From contig NC_021676.1 in NCBI RefSeq assembly GCF_000247815.1, positions 6,636,943 to 6,700,942 on the forward strand: DNA of 64,000 nt. The letters run 5' to 3'. Made by a program: the position numbers and the translations under genes. Position 1 is the stretch's first letter. Each line of letters begins with the position of its first letter. Shown here in pieces: positions 1 to 18,557 of the stretch. Origin of the DNA: Ficedula albicollis. Its lineage: Eukaryota; Chordata; Aves; Passeriformes; Muscicapidae. The notes beneath the pieces were generated by a model. That model saw only the letters and a program-made list of their open reading frames with translations, made no database searches and was not told where the DNA came from.

Positions 1-1785
1 CCCTCTCCCTGCTCCCGCCGCTCCCCATCTCCCCGTGCCCTCTCCCTGCTCCCGCCGCTCCCCATCTCCCCGTGCCCTCTCCCTGCTCCCGCCGCTCCCC
101 ATCTCCCCGTGCCCTCTCCCTGCTCCCGCCGCTCCCCATCTCCCCGTGCCCTCTCCCTGCTCCCGCCGCTCCCCATCTCCCCGTGCCCTCTCCCTGCTCC
201 CGCCGCTCCCCATCTCCCCGTGCCCTCTCCCTGCTCCCGCCGCTCCCCATCTCCCCGTGCCCTCTCCCTGCTCCCGCCGCTCCCCATCTCCCCGTGCCCT
301 CTCCCTGCTCCCGCCGCTCCCCATCTCCCCGTGCCCTCTCCCTGCTCCCGCCGCTCCCCATCTCCCCGTGCCCTCTCCCTGCTCCCGCCGCTCCCCATCT
401 CCCCGTGCCCTCTCCCTGCTCCCGCCGCTCCCCATCTCCCCGTGCCCTCTCCCTGCTCCCGCCGCTCCCCATCTCCCCGTGCCCTCTCCCTGCTCCCGCC
501 GCTCCCCATCTCCCCGTGCCCTCTCCCTGCTCCCGCCGCTCCCCATCTCCCCGTGCCCTCTCCCTGCTCCCGCCGCTCCCCATCTCCCCGTGCCCTCTCC
601 CTGCTCCCGCCGCTCCCCATCTCCCCGTGCCCTCTCCCTGCTCCCGCCGCTCCCCATCTCCCCGTGCCCTCTCCCTGCTCCCGCCGCTCCCCATCTCCCC
701 GTGCCCTCTCCCTGCTCCCGCCGCTCCCCATCTCCCCGTGCCCTCTCCCTGCTCCCGCCGCTCCCCATCTCCCCGTGCCCTCTCCCTGCTCCCGCCGCTC
801 CCCATCTCCCCGTGCCCTCTCCCTGCTCCCGCCGCTCCCCATCTCCCCGTGCCCTCTCCCTGCTCCCGCCGCTCCCCATCTCCCCGTGCCCTCTCCCTGC
901 TCCCGCCGCTCCCCATCTCCCCGTGCCCTCTCCCTGCTCCCGCCGCTCCCCATCTCCCCGTGCCCTCTCCCTGCTCCCGCCGCTCCCCATCTCCCCGTGC
1001 CCTCTCCCTGCTCCCGCCGCTCCCCATCTCCCCGTGCCCTCTCCCTGCTCCCGCCGCTCCCCATCTCCCCGTGCCCTCTCCCTGCTCCCGCCGCTCCCCA
1101 TCTCCCCGTGCCCTCTCCCTGCTCCCGCCGCTCCCCATCTCCCCGTGCCCTCTCCCTGCTCCCGCCGCTCCCCATCTCCCCGTGCCCTCTCCCTGCTCCC
1201 GCCGCTCCCCATCTCCCCGTGCCCTCTCCCTGCTCCCGCCGCTCCCCATCTCCCCGTGCCCTCTCCCTGCTCCCGCCGCTCCCCATCTCCCCGTGCCCTC
1301 TCCCTGCTCCCGCCGCTCCCCATCTCCCCGTGCCCTCTCCCTGCTCCCGCCGCTCCCCATCTCCCCGTGCCCTCTCCCTGCTCCCGCCGCTCCCCATCTC
1401 CCCGTGCCCTCTCCCTGCTCCCGCCGCTCCCCATCTCCCCGTGCCCTCTCCCTGCTCCCGCCGCTCCCCATCTCCCCGTGCCCTCTCCCTGCTCCCGCCG
1501 CTCCCCATCTCCCCGTGCCCTCTCCCTGCTCCCGCCGCTCCCCATCTCCCCGTGCCCTCTCCCTGCTCCCGCCGCTCCCCATCTCCCCGTGCCCTCTCCC
1601 TGCTCCCGCCGCTCCCCATCTCCCCGTGCCCTCTCCCTGCTCCCGCCGCTCCCCATCTCCCCGTGCCCTCTCCCTGCTCCCGCCGCTCCCCATCTCCCCG
1701 TGCCCTCTCCCTGCTCCCGCCGCTCCCCATCTCCCCGTGCCCTCTCCCTGCTCCCGCCGTTCCCCATCTCCCCGTGCCCTCTCCC
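1..1785. repeat. 37-bp minisatellite, 48 full copies plus 9 bases
   Basis: A 37-bp unit starting ccctctccctgctcccgccg repeats head to tail from the first base of the window; copy 49 starts at 1777 and breaks off at 1785. Copies look identical except for one C-to-T change at 1760 in the last full copy. The plus strand is almost purely pyrimidine with C runs, so the minus strand is G-rich. Because 37 is not a multiple of three and the unit has no stop codon, all three plus frames stay open for about 600 codons; this is not evidence of coding. The array continues beyond the left edge, so total length is unknown. Confidence 0.98.
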
Positions 1786-4700
1786 GGTCACTTTCTCCAT
1801 TTAACGGCGCCGTTGCGGCCCTTCCCGGTGGCTTTCGGTGGGCACCGGTCATTAGATACAGGCACCTCTGGGCTCCCCGGGACCGCTTGTGGCCATGAGA
1901 CCCGTGTGTATTTTCCTGCTTTTGGAACGGGAGCAGCCGAACACGGCGTGTTTGAGTGGGGGCAGAGGTGAGGGCACTTTCTCCTAGGAGAAGCTGGATC
2001 CACACCTCACATTCTGGAATATAGCAGAGCAAACCTCCAGGAATAAAGAAACCACTGGAGACACCATTCCCTGTGTTTCACAGGGAATTAAATTCCCTAA
2101 AATTCATTCAGAGATGGAACAGCTGAGCCAGCACAGGTGTATAAAGTACCTATATAAAGCCCTGTTGGCAATGCAGATCTTACAAAGGATCACAAGACCT
2201 TCAGCAGTGGCAGGACCTCAGTGGGACACATTCCAGCTGAAAAATAGAATCTGCTCTTCCTGGCCTTTGGATTTACAAAGCAGGTGAGACATGGGACAGG
2301 ACACAACCTGTGTCATGTGCCACCCTCCGAGTCTTCAGCCTTTCCAAAAGCTGCCAGCAGCTCGGTCTCCTCCAGCCTCTGTCCTGCTCCTGCAGTGTCC
2401 CTGTGCTTGAAGTCTCTTTTTCATCTCTTTGTGGCAGCCACCCACACCCAGTCCCCTGCCCACACACATCCTGGCAGACACTTTACACCAGGTCTCTGTC
2501 AGGTGAGTCTCAAGACAACCTCCACTTACTCTTGTCCACATAATAACAAAAGAATATTAAAGATTAAAATGAATTCAGAATCATTTAATGGTCAGTGCAG
2601 ATGCCACAGAAGAGGATTTTCCACCTGAGAAAGCTGAATTTTATTCTCCTGTGGAAAAAAGAGAGGCCTCTCATTTTGATGTGTAGGAGACCATGCCCAT
2701 TCTTCTTCACCTGAAGTATCAGTCTCTGTGCAAACAATAGCACTGTGTGAGCTAACACTTCTCTTGTATGGAAAAAGACATCAAGAAGAAGCAATTCCTG
2801 TACCTGAGTCAGGGATCAAAATTTTTTAAAAGGCCAAAGTCCACAGTAGCAGTAAAGTGTCAGACCAAGTAACTCGGTTTTACCAGCTTAATAGTTATTC
2901 AGCTAGCTAATAATTACTTCACTGGCAAGCTTACCTCCTGTACAATGAGCACTGGACTCTTTGACAATAGCAGCAACTGGAATATTTGACAATACCAAAT
3001 TGAGTATCAGTTCAGGCGACCCCTCTGGCATGTTCAACACTGTGTTGGGGGCAGAGCACCCTGTGAGCAAACCCTCAGGTGTCTTCTTAGCAGTTAAAGC
3101 CAAGCGTCAAGAACCTTCCATTGCCCTTCATGTCTTTCCCACTCCACTGACTTCCACATTCCTATTCCTACATCTCCCTATTTTTCAAACTAAAGCCATT
3201 TGGTTTAGATTTGGAGGGTGCCACAGTGCTTTGGGTTATGTTGAAGTGAACTCAATTAACAGCTTCCGTTGTAATGACTCAAGAGCCACTTCAAGAAGCC
3301 TGTGAACCCTCTGTGGAGCTGCACAGAGCTCATCAGGGTTGGTTAAATGATTCACAGCTGCAGGTGCATTATCCTGCTTAGAAAGTTTCTTCAAAAGGAG
3401 AGATAAGAAACAGCTCTTCAGAGAGGGTAATAAAATATTTTCTTCTTTTGGTGTAGCCACCTGGTTTTAACACTTTGAATGCCAAAGGGATATTTTAATG
3501 TAGCTGCAGGGTTCTGTATTTGGCATACTGCTGGTTTTCAGTAGAAGTGTAGCTGGAAATTGATGTACCATCTTTGGTGACCAGTTACCTGCCTGAGCTC
3601 TTGCTGCCCCACTTGCAGCTTTGCCTTCGAGCCTGGGTCTGACACAGTCAGAGTGCACACGTTGTTACTGAGCGGCCCCTTCCAAACAAATCTGACTGAT
3701 GACCAGTTTTCACGTGTGGCAGAGCTGTAGCAGACTTGCTGTGCACAGTTCCTGCCCTGTTTGCTTGCAGCCAGGTGAGGGAGAGCACGAGTTCCCCAGC
3801 AAGGGGCAGGGAGCCAGGGGATGGCTGAGCATCCCAGCAGGAGCACCAGGGAGAAATGCACAAGGGATCGATGAGGCTGCGCTTCTCTTTGTGGGAGCGC
3901 TTATTGGAGAATAACAATTAAATTCAAGGAGACCTCAAAGTATCCCATGCTCCTGCCTGGACTGAGGTGCCAGGCAAAGAGTGCTGCTGGGACCAGCCAT
4001 TGACTGCATGAGCTGCAGGGAAGCACACAGCAGTGAAACAGCATTTGCAGTCAGGGCACATCCATGGCTGACTCTCCACCAGGGTAACCACAGAACTTCT
4101 TTGTGTGAAGGGCTTTTCATGCTGAAGGAAGTCAAAACGCGTGGAGACAAAAGTTTCGGTCATGGGTTTATGTCTGCCACGAGCAGCAGTCTATCCTTTT
4201 TTTCTAATCCTCTATAAGAGGGAATATCACTTCATTTTCATAACTCAAAAGTTATACAAAATCCAGAGGAGAGAGAGGGTGCTGAACCAGTATTTTATTT
4301 GACTGTTAGCCCCCAAAGAACATCAGTGGATCAAATCTTACTGTAATACAAGCACACAGATATTTTAACAGAACACGTATTAAAGCAAGAGCATCCGGTG
4401 GGAGGTTGTGTGTAATTAGGGGAAAGTTTGCCAGACTTTTACAAAAACCATCACCTCAAAGAAAGAATGTTTTTTGAGGCAGCTCAACATTGCCAGGCTG
4501 CAGACTCCAACTGAGGAAGGTTCTGCAATGCAAGGATCAGCATGGGACGTGCTATGAGGCAACAATGTCAGCTTTTCATCTGGAAGCAAACTGTCCCTTG
4601 GAAAGCTGTTGCCAGGTGAGGGATGTCTGCCTACTGCCAGAGTCAGACAGGCACCCTGTGGGTTTCACCTTGCACCATCCATCCCTTCACACAAGGCTGA

Positions 4701-6730
4701 GGGATGCTGAGGGATGAGGGGCAAGAACAGACTGATTTATTTAGCCCAGAGTAAGGAGTTTGACAGTTCTCTGGGAGTGGGTTGGGATATACATGTGAGC
4801 TGTATTATTTAATCTCATTGATTTTTTCCAATGTAAAGAGAAGAGCATTTGAAGGAAAATAAGTTTTATTATCTCATTGATTTTTTCCAATGTAAAGAGA
4901 AGAACATTTGAATGAAAATAAGTTTTATTGAGTTACAGTAACAATGTTTATTTGCATTTGTGATTGGTTTGTTTTTTTTAAGAAGAGACATCTTGTTTAT
5001 ATAAACCTCTAGACAATAATAGTAGGGAAATGCTATTTGTAGTGTTGTGGATTCCCAGTTTTCCAGACAGTAAAACATCCAGCTTAGGAGTAATGTCTGG
5101 TTTATGCTGTAATTTACTTGTAACACAGAATTAAAGGTTTTGTACTGCCTCTGTTGTGCCAGCTCCAGGCAGGACTCCACTCCAGTGGAACCAAATCAAA
5201 GGCTCACGTGGTCAGACCCAATACCTGAGCCTTGGGTATTTGCTCTCTGAAGAGATGTTTCCATTTCCTCCCCATAGTATATCCTCAGCAGAGTATTTCC
5301 TACAGATGTCAAGGAAAAAAGATCATTGTGCCTCAGATGGGAGCAGACCTGAAGCCTTAGTACTGTCAGTGCCACTGGGATTTGCAGTGTCCCAAGCCAT
5401 GCCAGGTCTGTGTCCCTGTCTCTGTCCCTGTCTCTGTCCCTGTCCTAGCTGCTGTTGTCCTCCTCCTTCCCACAATAACTTAGGAAAAAGCAAGATTAGT
5501 GTTGCTCTTACTCTTTCATCCCCTTCACAGTTTCTTTTTGAAATACAAATATATACTCACATATTTTGTAGCCATCAAAGCATCTTGATTTCCAAATTTA
5601 AGCAGCCTTTCACACAGGTCTGCAGCTGTAACACGCTACCAGTCTGGGTGGAAATGCTCAGCTATATAGGTGTAATTTAGAGTATTTTGCATGGGAAGAC
5701 TGAAGTTCATTTCCTTTTCACTGTCTTTTGGAGCTCAACCCTTTACCACCACAAAGGCTGAGCCAGTGCAGAATGGACACAAAGAAACTGGTTATTCTTT
5801 CTCAGAAAGTGGAAAACACAACTTGATGGCCTTTCATAGCCATAGGCTGAAGTTGGCCATGTGCTCCCACTGGGTATTTCTCACTAGTGACCCAAACCCA
5901 GCTCTGAAACCTGATGGCTGGCTTGGCTGCGAGCCCCCAGAGCAGCAGCTGCTGGTGCCAGCTGTCAGGCACACAGATGCTCAGGAATCCCAGCTATTTC
6001 TTGCATTCCAGAGGCACTGTTTGGACCAGGACCAGCACTGCTGGTGTGCCCTGCCACCAGTGATGCAGCTGGAACGCAAGATCTGTGCTTGAGGTGAATG
6101 CTGTGGCACATTGTCAGATGCACAGTTTAACTGAGCAGGGAACACATGCCTGTTCACATGTTACAGGTGTGTTAAAACTTCTTCCATCTCCTGCCTGTTG
6201 GGTTGAAAACCTGCAGGTCTGGTTTGTTCCACTGTGATGGAACCAGACAAAGGCAAAGCCCCAAGTTCCATAGGGAACTGTTGAAAGGTTGCTGCTGCTG
6301 CTGCCTACAGCATAACTACAAGACAGGGAGACAGGCTGATCCAATGGGGAAGGGCTGCCAGGCTGGCAGGGAAGCCACAAAGAACACAGTTCTTGAGGGC
6401 TGGTAAAAAATAAATTATTGAAAATGAAAATAACTCAGATTTTATGCCAAAAAAAATGTCAATTCACAAAGTTAAAGCCCTAACAGCTTTACATCACGCC
6501 ACAGTGAGCAGCTGGTGTGTATAAAACCAGTGTAGCTTCCCCGTATTTACTTAGACCGTGAAAGGCTTTGTGTGAGGTTTAATAATTCACTTTTGCTGAT
6601 TGTTCCAACGAAAAATTCATTCAACACCCCTCATTCTGCCACCCACAAGCGGGCAATTCATCTCTAGAGAATTTTGATACCTGAGAGAACAAGGTCCTGA
6701 ATGACCCAGTCAAAGGCTGAAGTTTGTGTG
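1786..6730. other. Gene-free region left of the GPCR gene
   Basis: No exon pair, conserved protein segment or RNA gene was recognised on either strand. The first 200 bases after the minisatellite are fairly CpG-rich. Besides the 59-bp duplication at 4812-4929, there is a short run of CTGTCCCTGTCT-type repeats at about 5405-5446. The part nearest 6816 should include the 3' UTR of the GPCR gene, which is transcribed leftwards; I did not find a clear polyadenylation signal. Confidence 0.6.
4812..4929. repeat. Two-copy tandem duplication, 59-bp period
   Basis: The segment starting atctcattgattttttcc occurs at 4812 and again at 4871, with only a few differences between copies. It lies in non-coding DNA. 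Confidence 0.9.
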
Positions 6731-6790
6731 CTATGGCAGAAGGTTGACTTGATGGTCTCCAGAGGCTTTCCAAACCCATTTTCCCCATGA
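6731..6790 (+). mobile_element. Possible CR1 LINE 3'-end fragment
   Basis: The string aggttgacttgatggtctcc followed by agaggctttccaaaccc resembles the conserved 3' end of avian CR1 (GGTTGGACTxGATGATCTxxAGAGGTCxxTTCCAACC). It is short and diverged. Comparison is from memory of the family consensus. Confidence 0.45.
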
Positions 6791-6815
6791 TTTTACAATC
6801 CCTGCGTGACGCCGC

Positions 6816-11933
<5,118 letters not shown>

Positions 11934-14900
11934 CTAAAGCCAGCGGTTGCAGGAGAGAACACACACACTTGCATTTTAAAAGTCTGCCCCATGGGTGCAA
12001 AGTAGAGAAAAGAGTTGATAAATGAGTTCTTCTGACTGTGCTGGGGACACATCAGCTTCACCTCAGAGGGTCCCTCTTGGCTATCCTTCTTAAGTCCCAT
12101 ATGTCCCCCAGAGAGAAGCTGCTTCAGAGGCTGAAATATGAGATCCCCAAACACTTTCTCTCTGCACCAAGGAAAAAATCTTAGTGAAAATTTCCTTTTG
12201 GGCACTCTTCTTCTTCAATCTGCAGCTTATCCTTAGAAATCTGCTTTACTGGTTCTCCACACAGTCTTTAATCCATCAGGTTTCTGTTTCCCAAGAGTTC
12301 AGAGCTTGGCAGAAACAAAAAAAGCAAGGGCTGCCTTCTGCTTTGCTTTTCTCCCTCCAAGTATCTGTGACTACTCAGTGAAGCAGATTTGCTCAGCAGC
12401 AGAATGGTCCCTGTGTTCCCTGTGATATACACAGCTGCCAGATGACACACTGCACAGGAAGGAGCCAATGGCAAATCTCTTCCCAGTTTTTCCTGAGGTG
12501 TATCACAACCCACACGTGGGCAACAGCACAGCCTGACATGTGCAGATCCAGAGAGCAGCAAAACACAGATGGAGGGTGGATGTGCTATGATCTCCCCTGT
12601 CTGCTCTCTGCTCTTCTCTGGACACCCAGCACAACAGCTACACAGGGGTGAAGCATCTTCACGACTTTGTGGCATCTCTCTTTCTCTTCATCCCAAAGTT
12701 TTAGCAGAAAACATCTGAGGGCTTAGTGCTTGTCCCCAGCCCCTTCCTGCTCCCATGTGGTGCAGAGGACAGAGTGAAAAGTGAAATGCAGTCTGGCAAT
12801 AGGAGATGCACGGGGGGCACCCAGGAGGGCCGGCTGCACTCTCTGCATCCCGCTCTGCTCTGAGCCCCGGGGCGTTCAGGCACCCACCAGCACCTCTGCA
12901 GCAGCCTGGCAGAGGCTGCAGGAGCACCCAGGGCTCCACGCTGGGCTCCTCTGCTGCATGGCCCCTTTGCCATGCTCCCTGCCATCTCCCTGCCGTGCAT
13001 CAGGAGGGTGAGGGGCACAGCAGCACCGGCTGTACACGCACAAACCCAAGAGCCGTGAGATGTCCCGGGTGCCAGAGGTGAGTGACTCTCATCCCATATT
13101 CCTGCAGAGCAGGTCTATTCTGTTGCTGGTACAAACACTTCAGCAATCACATGCTGGTTTGCTGCAGTTATTATCCACTTGCAAACATTTTGAGCTGCTC
13201 AAAGCAGGCTTTGGGGTTCATCATGCTTTGGTGCTAGCTCCTCTCAGTTGGACAGACAAAGCAAGGCAGAAAGGTACTTCTGCCAAATCATCCGGGTGAA
13301 TTGTGCCACGCTTTGTTTCTTTGGAAGATTTTTGGCTTTCACACTTTAACACTACTTGAGACACAAATTTTTGGAAATTTTCATTTTTGTGAGGTTATTT
13401 AGCATTTTCCTTGTAGTGCTCTTTTGAAAAGAAATGTCAGATTGCTGAAATGTCATTTGAGATGCATATCCATTTTCTGAACAGATTTAATGTAATCTAA
13501 CAAGAGCAGTGTTGATGAGGGCCAGAGAAATCAGAGTTATAGTATAAAAATTCAGATCCTTGGAAACATTAAAACACCAGATTTCAAGCATTTTCACAGG
13601 TCATTGCCATGGTTCATTGCCTTTGCTCATGGAGGCCAAGGGGTTGTTGGGAACAAGACCCTGAGCTCAGTGGGTTCATTGAATCTTTTCTGTACTTCCC
13701 TCCAGGGATTTTTTCCTGCCTGACAGAGAGAAGTGAGATAATTCAGCAGTCACTCTCATTGTACAGCATGTAAAAGCATCCAGGGTCGAGGCTGCTTGAA
13801 CTTGCACCTGAATTTAAGGTAATTTCAAGGAAATGAGTTCTAAAGACATGATTCACCTCCATTACTGGACAGAATTTAATGATGAGGCAAATCATAATAG
13901 CAATGGAGATTTTCTCCCAGGCTGTTACTATAGGCTCAGTGGGTACACACATTCAAATGCTTGTCCCTGTCTGCTCCAATGAACAGGTACAGAAAATGCT
14001 TCCATGACTGGAGTATTGAGCTCAAAAACTGAATGGAATTGTCTCCAAAAATCCCTGCAGATTGCTCTATTTCATATTTATGAGGTATGCATAGACCTCA
14101 CAAATGGGCAGATGAGAAATCCTGCGAACCCGAGACCACTGCATTAAAATTTTCCTAATGCAGATATTCTATCATGCCCCAATGTGCATTTTTTGGCTTT
14201 TCTTCGTCTTCTCCATGCATCCTTCCCCAAGCTCCACTCCTGATGCTGAGTGCAGGCTTCCCATGTCATCAGGAAAGGTGAGAGCTGCTGCAGATAAAGT
14301 GCTATTCCACCTGGGGTCTGCACTCAGGACACACAGAGCTGATGCCCAGAGCACCCACCAGGAAAGGGTCCAGCCTCCAAGAGAATCCCCTGTCCTACCA
14401 GCTGTGCCAAAGCAAGCAGGGAGCACATGGATCCTGGCAAAGCCTAAACCAAGGTCTGCTGGTGCAATAATGAGATTTCTGGATTGAAAAAGAAAGTGTC
14501 TCTGCTTTGCCATTCAGAGATAAAAGTGGCTGGAAGCAGAGAGGACGTTCCAGTGCCTGAGCCTTGTCCAAAGGGAGAAAATTCAACAGCTGAACTTGTC
14601 AAGTCCAAATGAAGAAAATTCAACTCAATGTGTTTGTTGCACCATGCAGCTTCTTGCAAGATATCTCTGCCCTAGAGTTTCATAGTTTACCTTTTCTACA
14701 TTAAACACAAGTTTGATAAATAACAGAAACAACAAGAGCTATAGAACAACCCCTGAAGTTTTATTTCACTCAAAAGGTGTGTTAGAAATAAGAGATTGAA
14801 CACTCTTCAAAAACCATGAATCGGAAACTTTTTCTTTTTTCATATTTGCTTTAATGCACTTGGGACACTATGTTCCTCTCCATTTGAAATGACTAGTCCT

Positions 14901-15863
14901 GCTTTTGTGACTCAGAAAACGTGGGATGAACAGGCACAGGCATTTTCCAGGACATCTCATGGACTTGATCATAAGACTTAATAAATAAACCCATTTGGTG
15001 ATAACAGAATGGATACCCCAGCAATCCATTAAATACAGCAGTTCTGTAATTCAGACAGGTGTAACCATTCAAAACCACACTACACACAATGCCTTTCTGT
15101 CCAGGTGAACCAAGGTTTGGCTCCTGGGGAAAGATCTCAGCTCACAGCAACATGAGAGTCACCTATGTGTTCCTCCATCCCACTCACATCATTCACTGCA
15201 TGCTCTCTCTTAATATATGAGAGCCATTGAAGCTATAATCCAGCTTTTACAAAGTATTTTCACTTAGTGAGGGCAGACTTCTAGGCAAAATCATAATATT
15301 TATCCCTCTCAATGTGGTAAATTTACCAGTCTCAATGGCTTTTGTTTTTTCCCTGAGAAAAATCCCTCTTTGTGGGGAAAATATGTGGAAGGAGGGTGCT
15401 GGGCACAGAGTTTCTCTGCCAGATACTCAATTACATTCCCTTGAAAGAGTATTTGAGCTTCTATTCTCAGAGCTTTCTTGGAGGCAGTGTAATTGGATTC
15501 TCATGCTGCAGACAGAGAAGGAACAAACAATGGAGGACATGTGTGGGATACCAGGGTGCTGATGCTTGACTTAGGAGCTGAAAATGACTTCTTCAAATAC
15601 ACTAGACCAGCCTTTCTGCAGTGAAGCCTGACATCTAAATGATTCACAGTGAACTGGAGCATTGGGGAGGAGCTGCATGGCCTTGGATCCAACTGCTGCA
15701 ATGAACCACGTCCTTTTCCAGAGAGCAGCCTGGGTAGCTGAGTGTCCCTCCCCTGGTGAGGAAGAACTCCCCAGAGCCAGAGGAAGAGTCAGCTCCAGAC
15801 CATCACCTTTATTAAACACAATACAAAGTACCTGACAGGTTCACCATGACTTCTCTACTGTAC

Positions 15864-15914
15864 CTGCAATTATTTCTAATTATTTCTCTAATTATTTCTC
15901 TAATTATTTCTAAT
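15864..15914. repeat. Short TAATTATTTCTC tandem repeat
   Basis: About four imperfect copies of taattatttctc in a row in non-coding DNA. Confidence 0.85.
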
Positions 15915-18243
15915 TCCATGTCCCAGAGACAGTGTGCTGTAGCACACACAGCAAAGTGCTTGAGCAGGGTAAAGGCATGCTGTTCTCAACTGAAAGGACA
16001 AATTTATATTCTAAAACTTCAAGTTGTTCCCTATGGCCATCAGTTGGCTTTAAAGTAAAGCCAAGGGAGTCTCTATCAGCTCAGGACATGGAATTTGACA
16101 TGCAGCAATACAGAAGATTGGCTCTTGGCAAAGAAGGCTCAGCAGACACAGAGGAGACAGGATGTACAGGGGAGTTGACATGGCAACTATCACTCATGGT
16201 CCCTCAGGAGAAGTGGGCTGTGCCAGCTTCAGGCAATGTTGGGGGTTTTTCACTTTCTAGAGGATTCAATACCAGGACAAAAACCCAGATGGGTTGTTCC
16301 AGAGCCAGCTGATCCTGGCAGAGAGGGGGGGATTTGCTCTGGAAGCATCTGTCAAGCCTTTTTCCCTTAGTTTGAAAGGAACTCCTCTGGACGGATGGAG
16401 CAGACTAAAAACTACTTTGAAATTTTGAAAAATAACAAAAAAAACCCACCCTAGTCTGACTTTACTAGCAGCTACAATTTTTCAGACAGGAATCAAGAGC
16501 CAGGGTCCTTGAATAAGTGATGCAGAAGATAAAATATGATTTGAAAGGAAGCACTTCTGAAGATAGGGATGTCATGAGCTCTGAACAAACAGTCTCAAAA
16601 CCCACCCATGAACAGCAGCTTTCTTTTTCAGAGAGTGACTGGTGGTGTTCTGCAGTTGTATTCTGAAAATGCTGGTTTTTCACTGAAAATATGAATGAAA
16701 GCCTGGACATAAATGTCATCACCAGCAATTTGAATTTTTAGCTATGGACAACCCATTTCACTCCATTCAATTTTAAAAAATTATAAATACCTTGCTATAC
16801 TTCAGAAGCAAATACTTCCCTAAAATAACAAAATTTCCAACTTCAGTCTCTCAACCCAGAGTTTTGGTTGCTGAGTTTGGGGTCTTGGTAGAGAGCTGGA
16901 GGAGGCAAACGCCTCCAGGGGACGTGGCCCTGTGCAGGGGTCCCTCAGGGAGGAGAGTGGTGGTAGATTGACAGTGAGAAGCAGAAAATGGCCTTGTCTC
17001 AGGTGTGGGGAGGTCAGCTCTGGAAGCAGCTCAGCCCAGACATCACTCCTCACCCCCTCCTGCCAGCACTCATCTACTCCACAGTGCCCTTCACACCCTT
17101 GCCAGTCTGGGCATCTCCCACTGGGATTCTTTTCCTTTAAAGTATCCACAGCCTTTTTCAGTGCCTCTTACTCACTCTTGGATTTTGTTTTTTCTTTCCC
17201 ATTTCTTCAGATATTTCAAGGGCGAAGTTTTGGAAACACTGATGACAATTCCAGCTTGGGTTAGTCTGCATTCCTAGTAAGAAAAACATTTCTTGCATTC
17301 ATTCCCTTCTCTCTTTTCAACTGCCCTTTATCTGACTGCCCCAGGAAAAGCAGAATTAACCACTGCTTTGTTTTCTCTCCTTATTGCCCCAGCTGCACTC
17401 ACTGCAATTCCTGGCTTGCAAGAGAAAAAAAAAAAATGCTTGTACTTTTTCCTTTAAATGCCAGATGCCACATTCCCAGACAATCTGTGAATGCCCGTAT
17501 CTCTTTTCAACATCCAAAATTTCAGGGACAGAGGCACCACACACCCCGAAGGCAAAACACAGACACATCAGCACCCCTCCTGACTCTGTGGGCTGCAAAA
17601 GGCTCCTTGGCAAGCTGCAAGAGTGACGACAGTGCTGAGGAGTGAGTTCCAAACACGGGCTGCAGCTGCAGGAAAGCTTGGCAGGATGTCTGCAGCAGGG
17701 GCACAGCTGGTGTTAAAGGGGTTTTGACCATTTCCCAGCTAAACCTACCACCCCATGCCCCAGCATGTGTTCACAGAGGTGGGAACCAACTGCAGGACTC
17801 AAAGTAAAATGCACAGCTTCACTGCTGCCCTGATGGATGGCCCTAACAGCTTGCTCCTCTCACTGACCCATTTCTGAGCACAGACCAACTGCAGCTCCAT
17901 CAGGTGCACAAAACCAGCTGCTATTATGGTACAATCAGCTGAAACCTCCCCAAATTGTGCTGTTATGTAAAATTACACAGCTGCTACCCTCTCTCCATAA
18001 TATCCCAGCCTTTCTTCTCTTTGCCTGTCTCCTGGTGCTGGGGAAAGCCAGGTGGATGGTATCAGCAGTCAATTCAGGGAAACAGAGAGCAAAATTCACA
18101 GCCCAAACCAACTGCTCCTTGGGTTTGGCTTTGGGTAATGTAGCAGGAGGTGGTCTCAGAGCAGTTCTTCCCAGCTGAGAGCAGAACAGGGGACAGGTGC
18201 CAGAAGCCACCCCCCACACTCCTTCTGTGGCACTGGGTGGTCC

Positions 18244-18557
18244 CACAGCTCCCACAGGCAGCTCCATCCCAAAGTGAGTGGGCTGCCCTGGAGCTGCTGC
18301 TCCAGCACAGTGCAGGTGGCAGCAGCTCGGTCTTGAGGGACTCCATGTCAACACTTGGATTTGAAAGAAAGCTGGGAAGAAAAGAAACTGGATGTATGTC
18401 CACAGCTCCCGCAGGCAGCTCCAGCCCAAAGTGAGTGGGCTGCCCTGGAGCTGCTGCTCCAGCACAGTGCAGGTGGCAGCAGCTCGGTCTTGAGGGACTC
18501 CATGTCAACACTTGGATTTGAAAGAAAGCTGGGAAGAAAAGAAACTGGATGTATGTC
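18244..18557. repeat. Two-copy tandem duplication, 157-bp period
   Basis: Segment starting cacagctccc occurs at 18244 and 18401 and is nearly identical over its full length (for example cacaggcagctccat against cgcaggcagctccag near the start). The duplication accounts for the repeated peptide blocks in open frames of both strands here, so those frames are not support for a gene. Confidence 0.95.

Noticed and set aside
1..1785. CRISPR-like array
   Set aside because: The units are contiguous with no variable spacers, and the window is avian nuclear DNA.
35..1971. Three overlapping open frames of about 600 codons with repeated SPCSRRSPSPRAL-type peptides
   Set aside because: They are the same 37-bp minisatellite read in three frames; a stop-free unit whose length is not a multiple of three opens all frames. 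No splice structure or family similarity.
12268..12675. 135-codon minus-strand frame upstream of the GPCR, considered as a first exon
   Set aside because: It contains no signal peptide or receptor-like segment and no donor that joins exon 1 in a sensible way.
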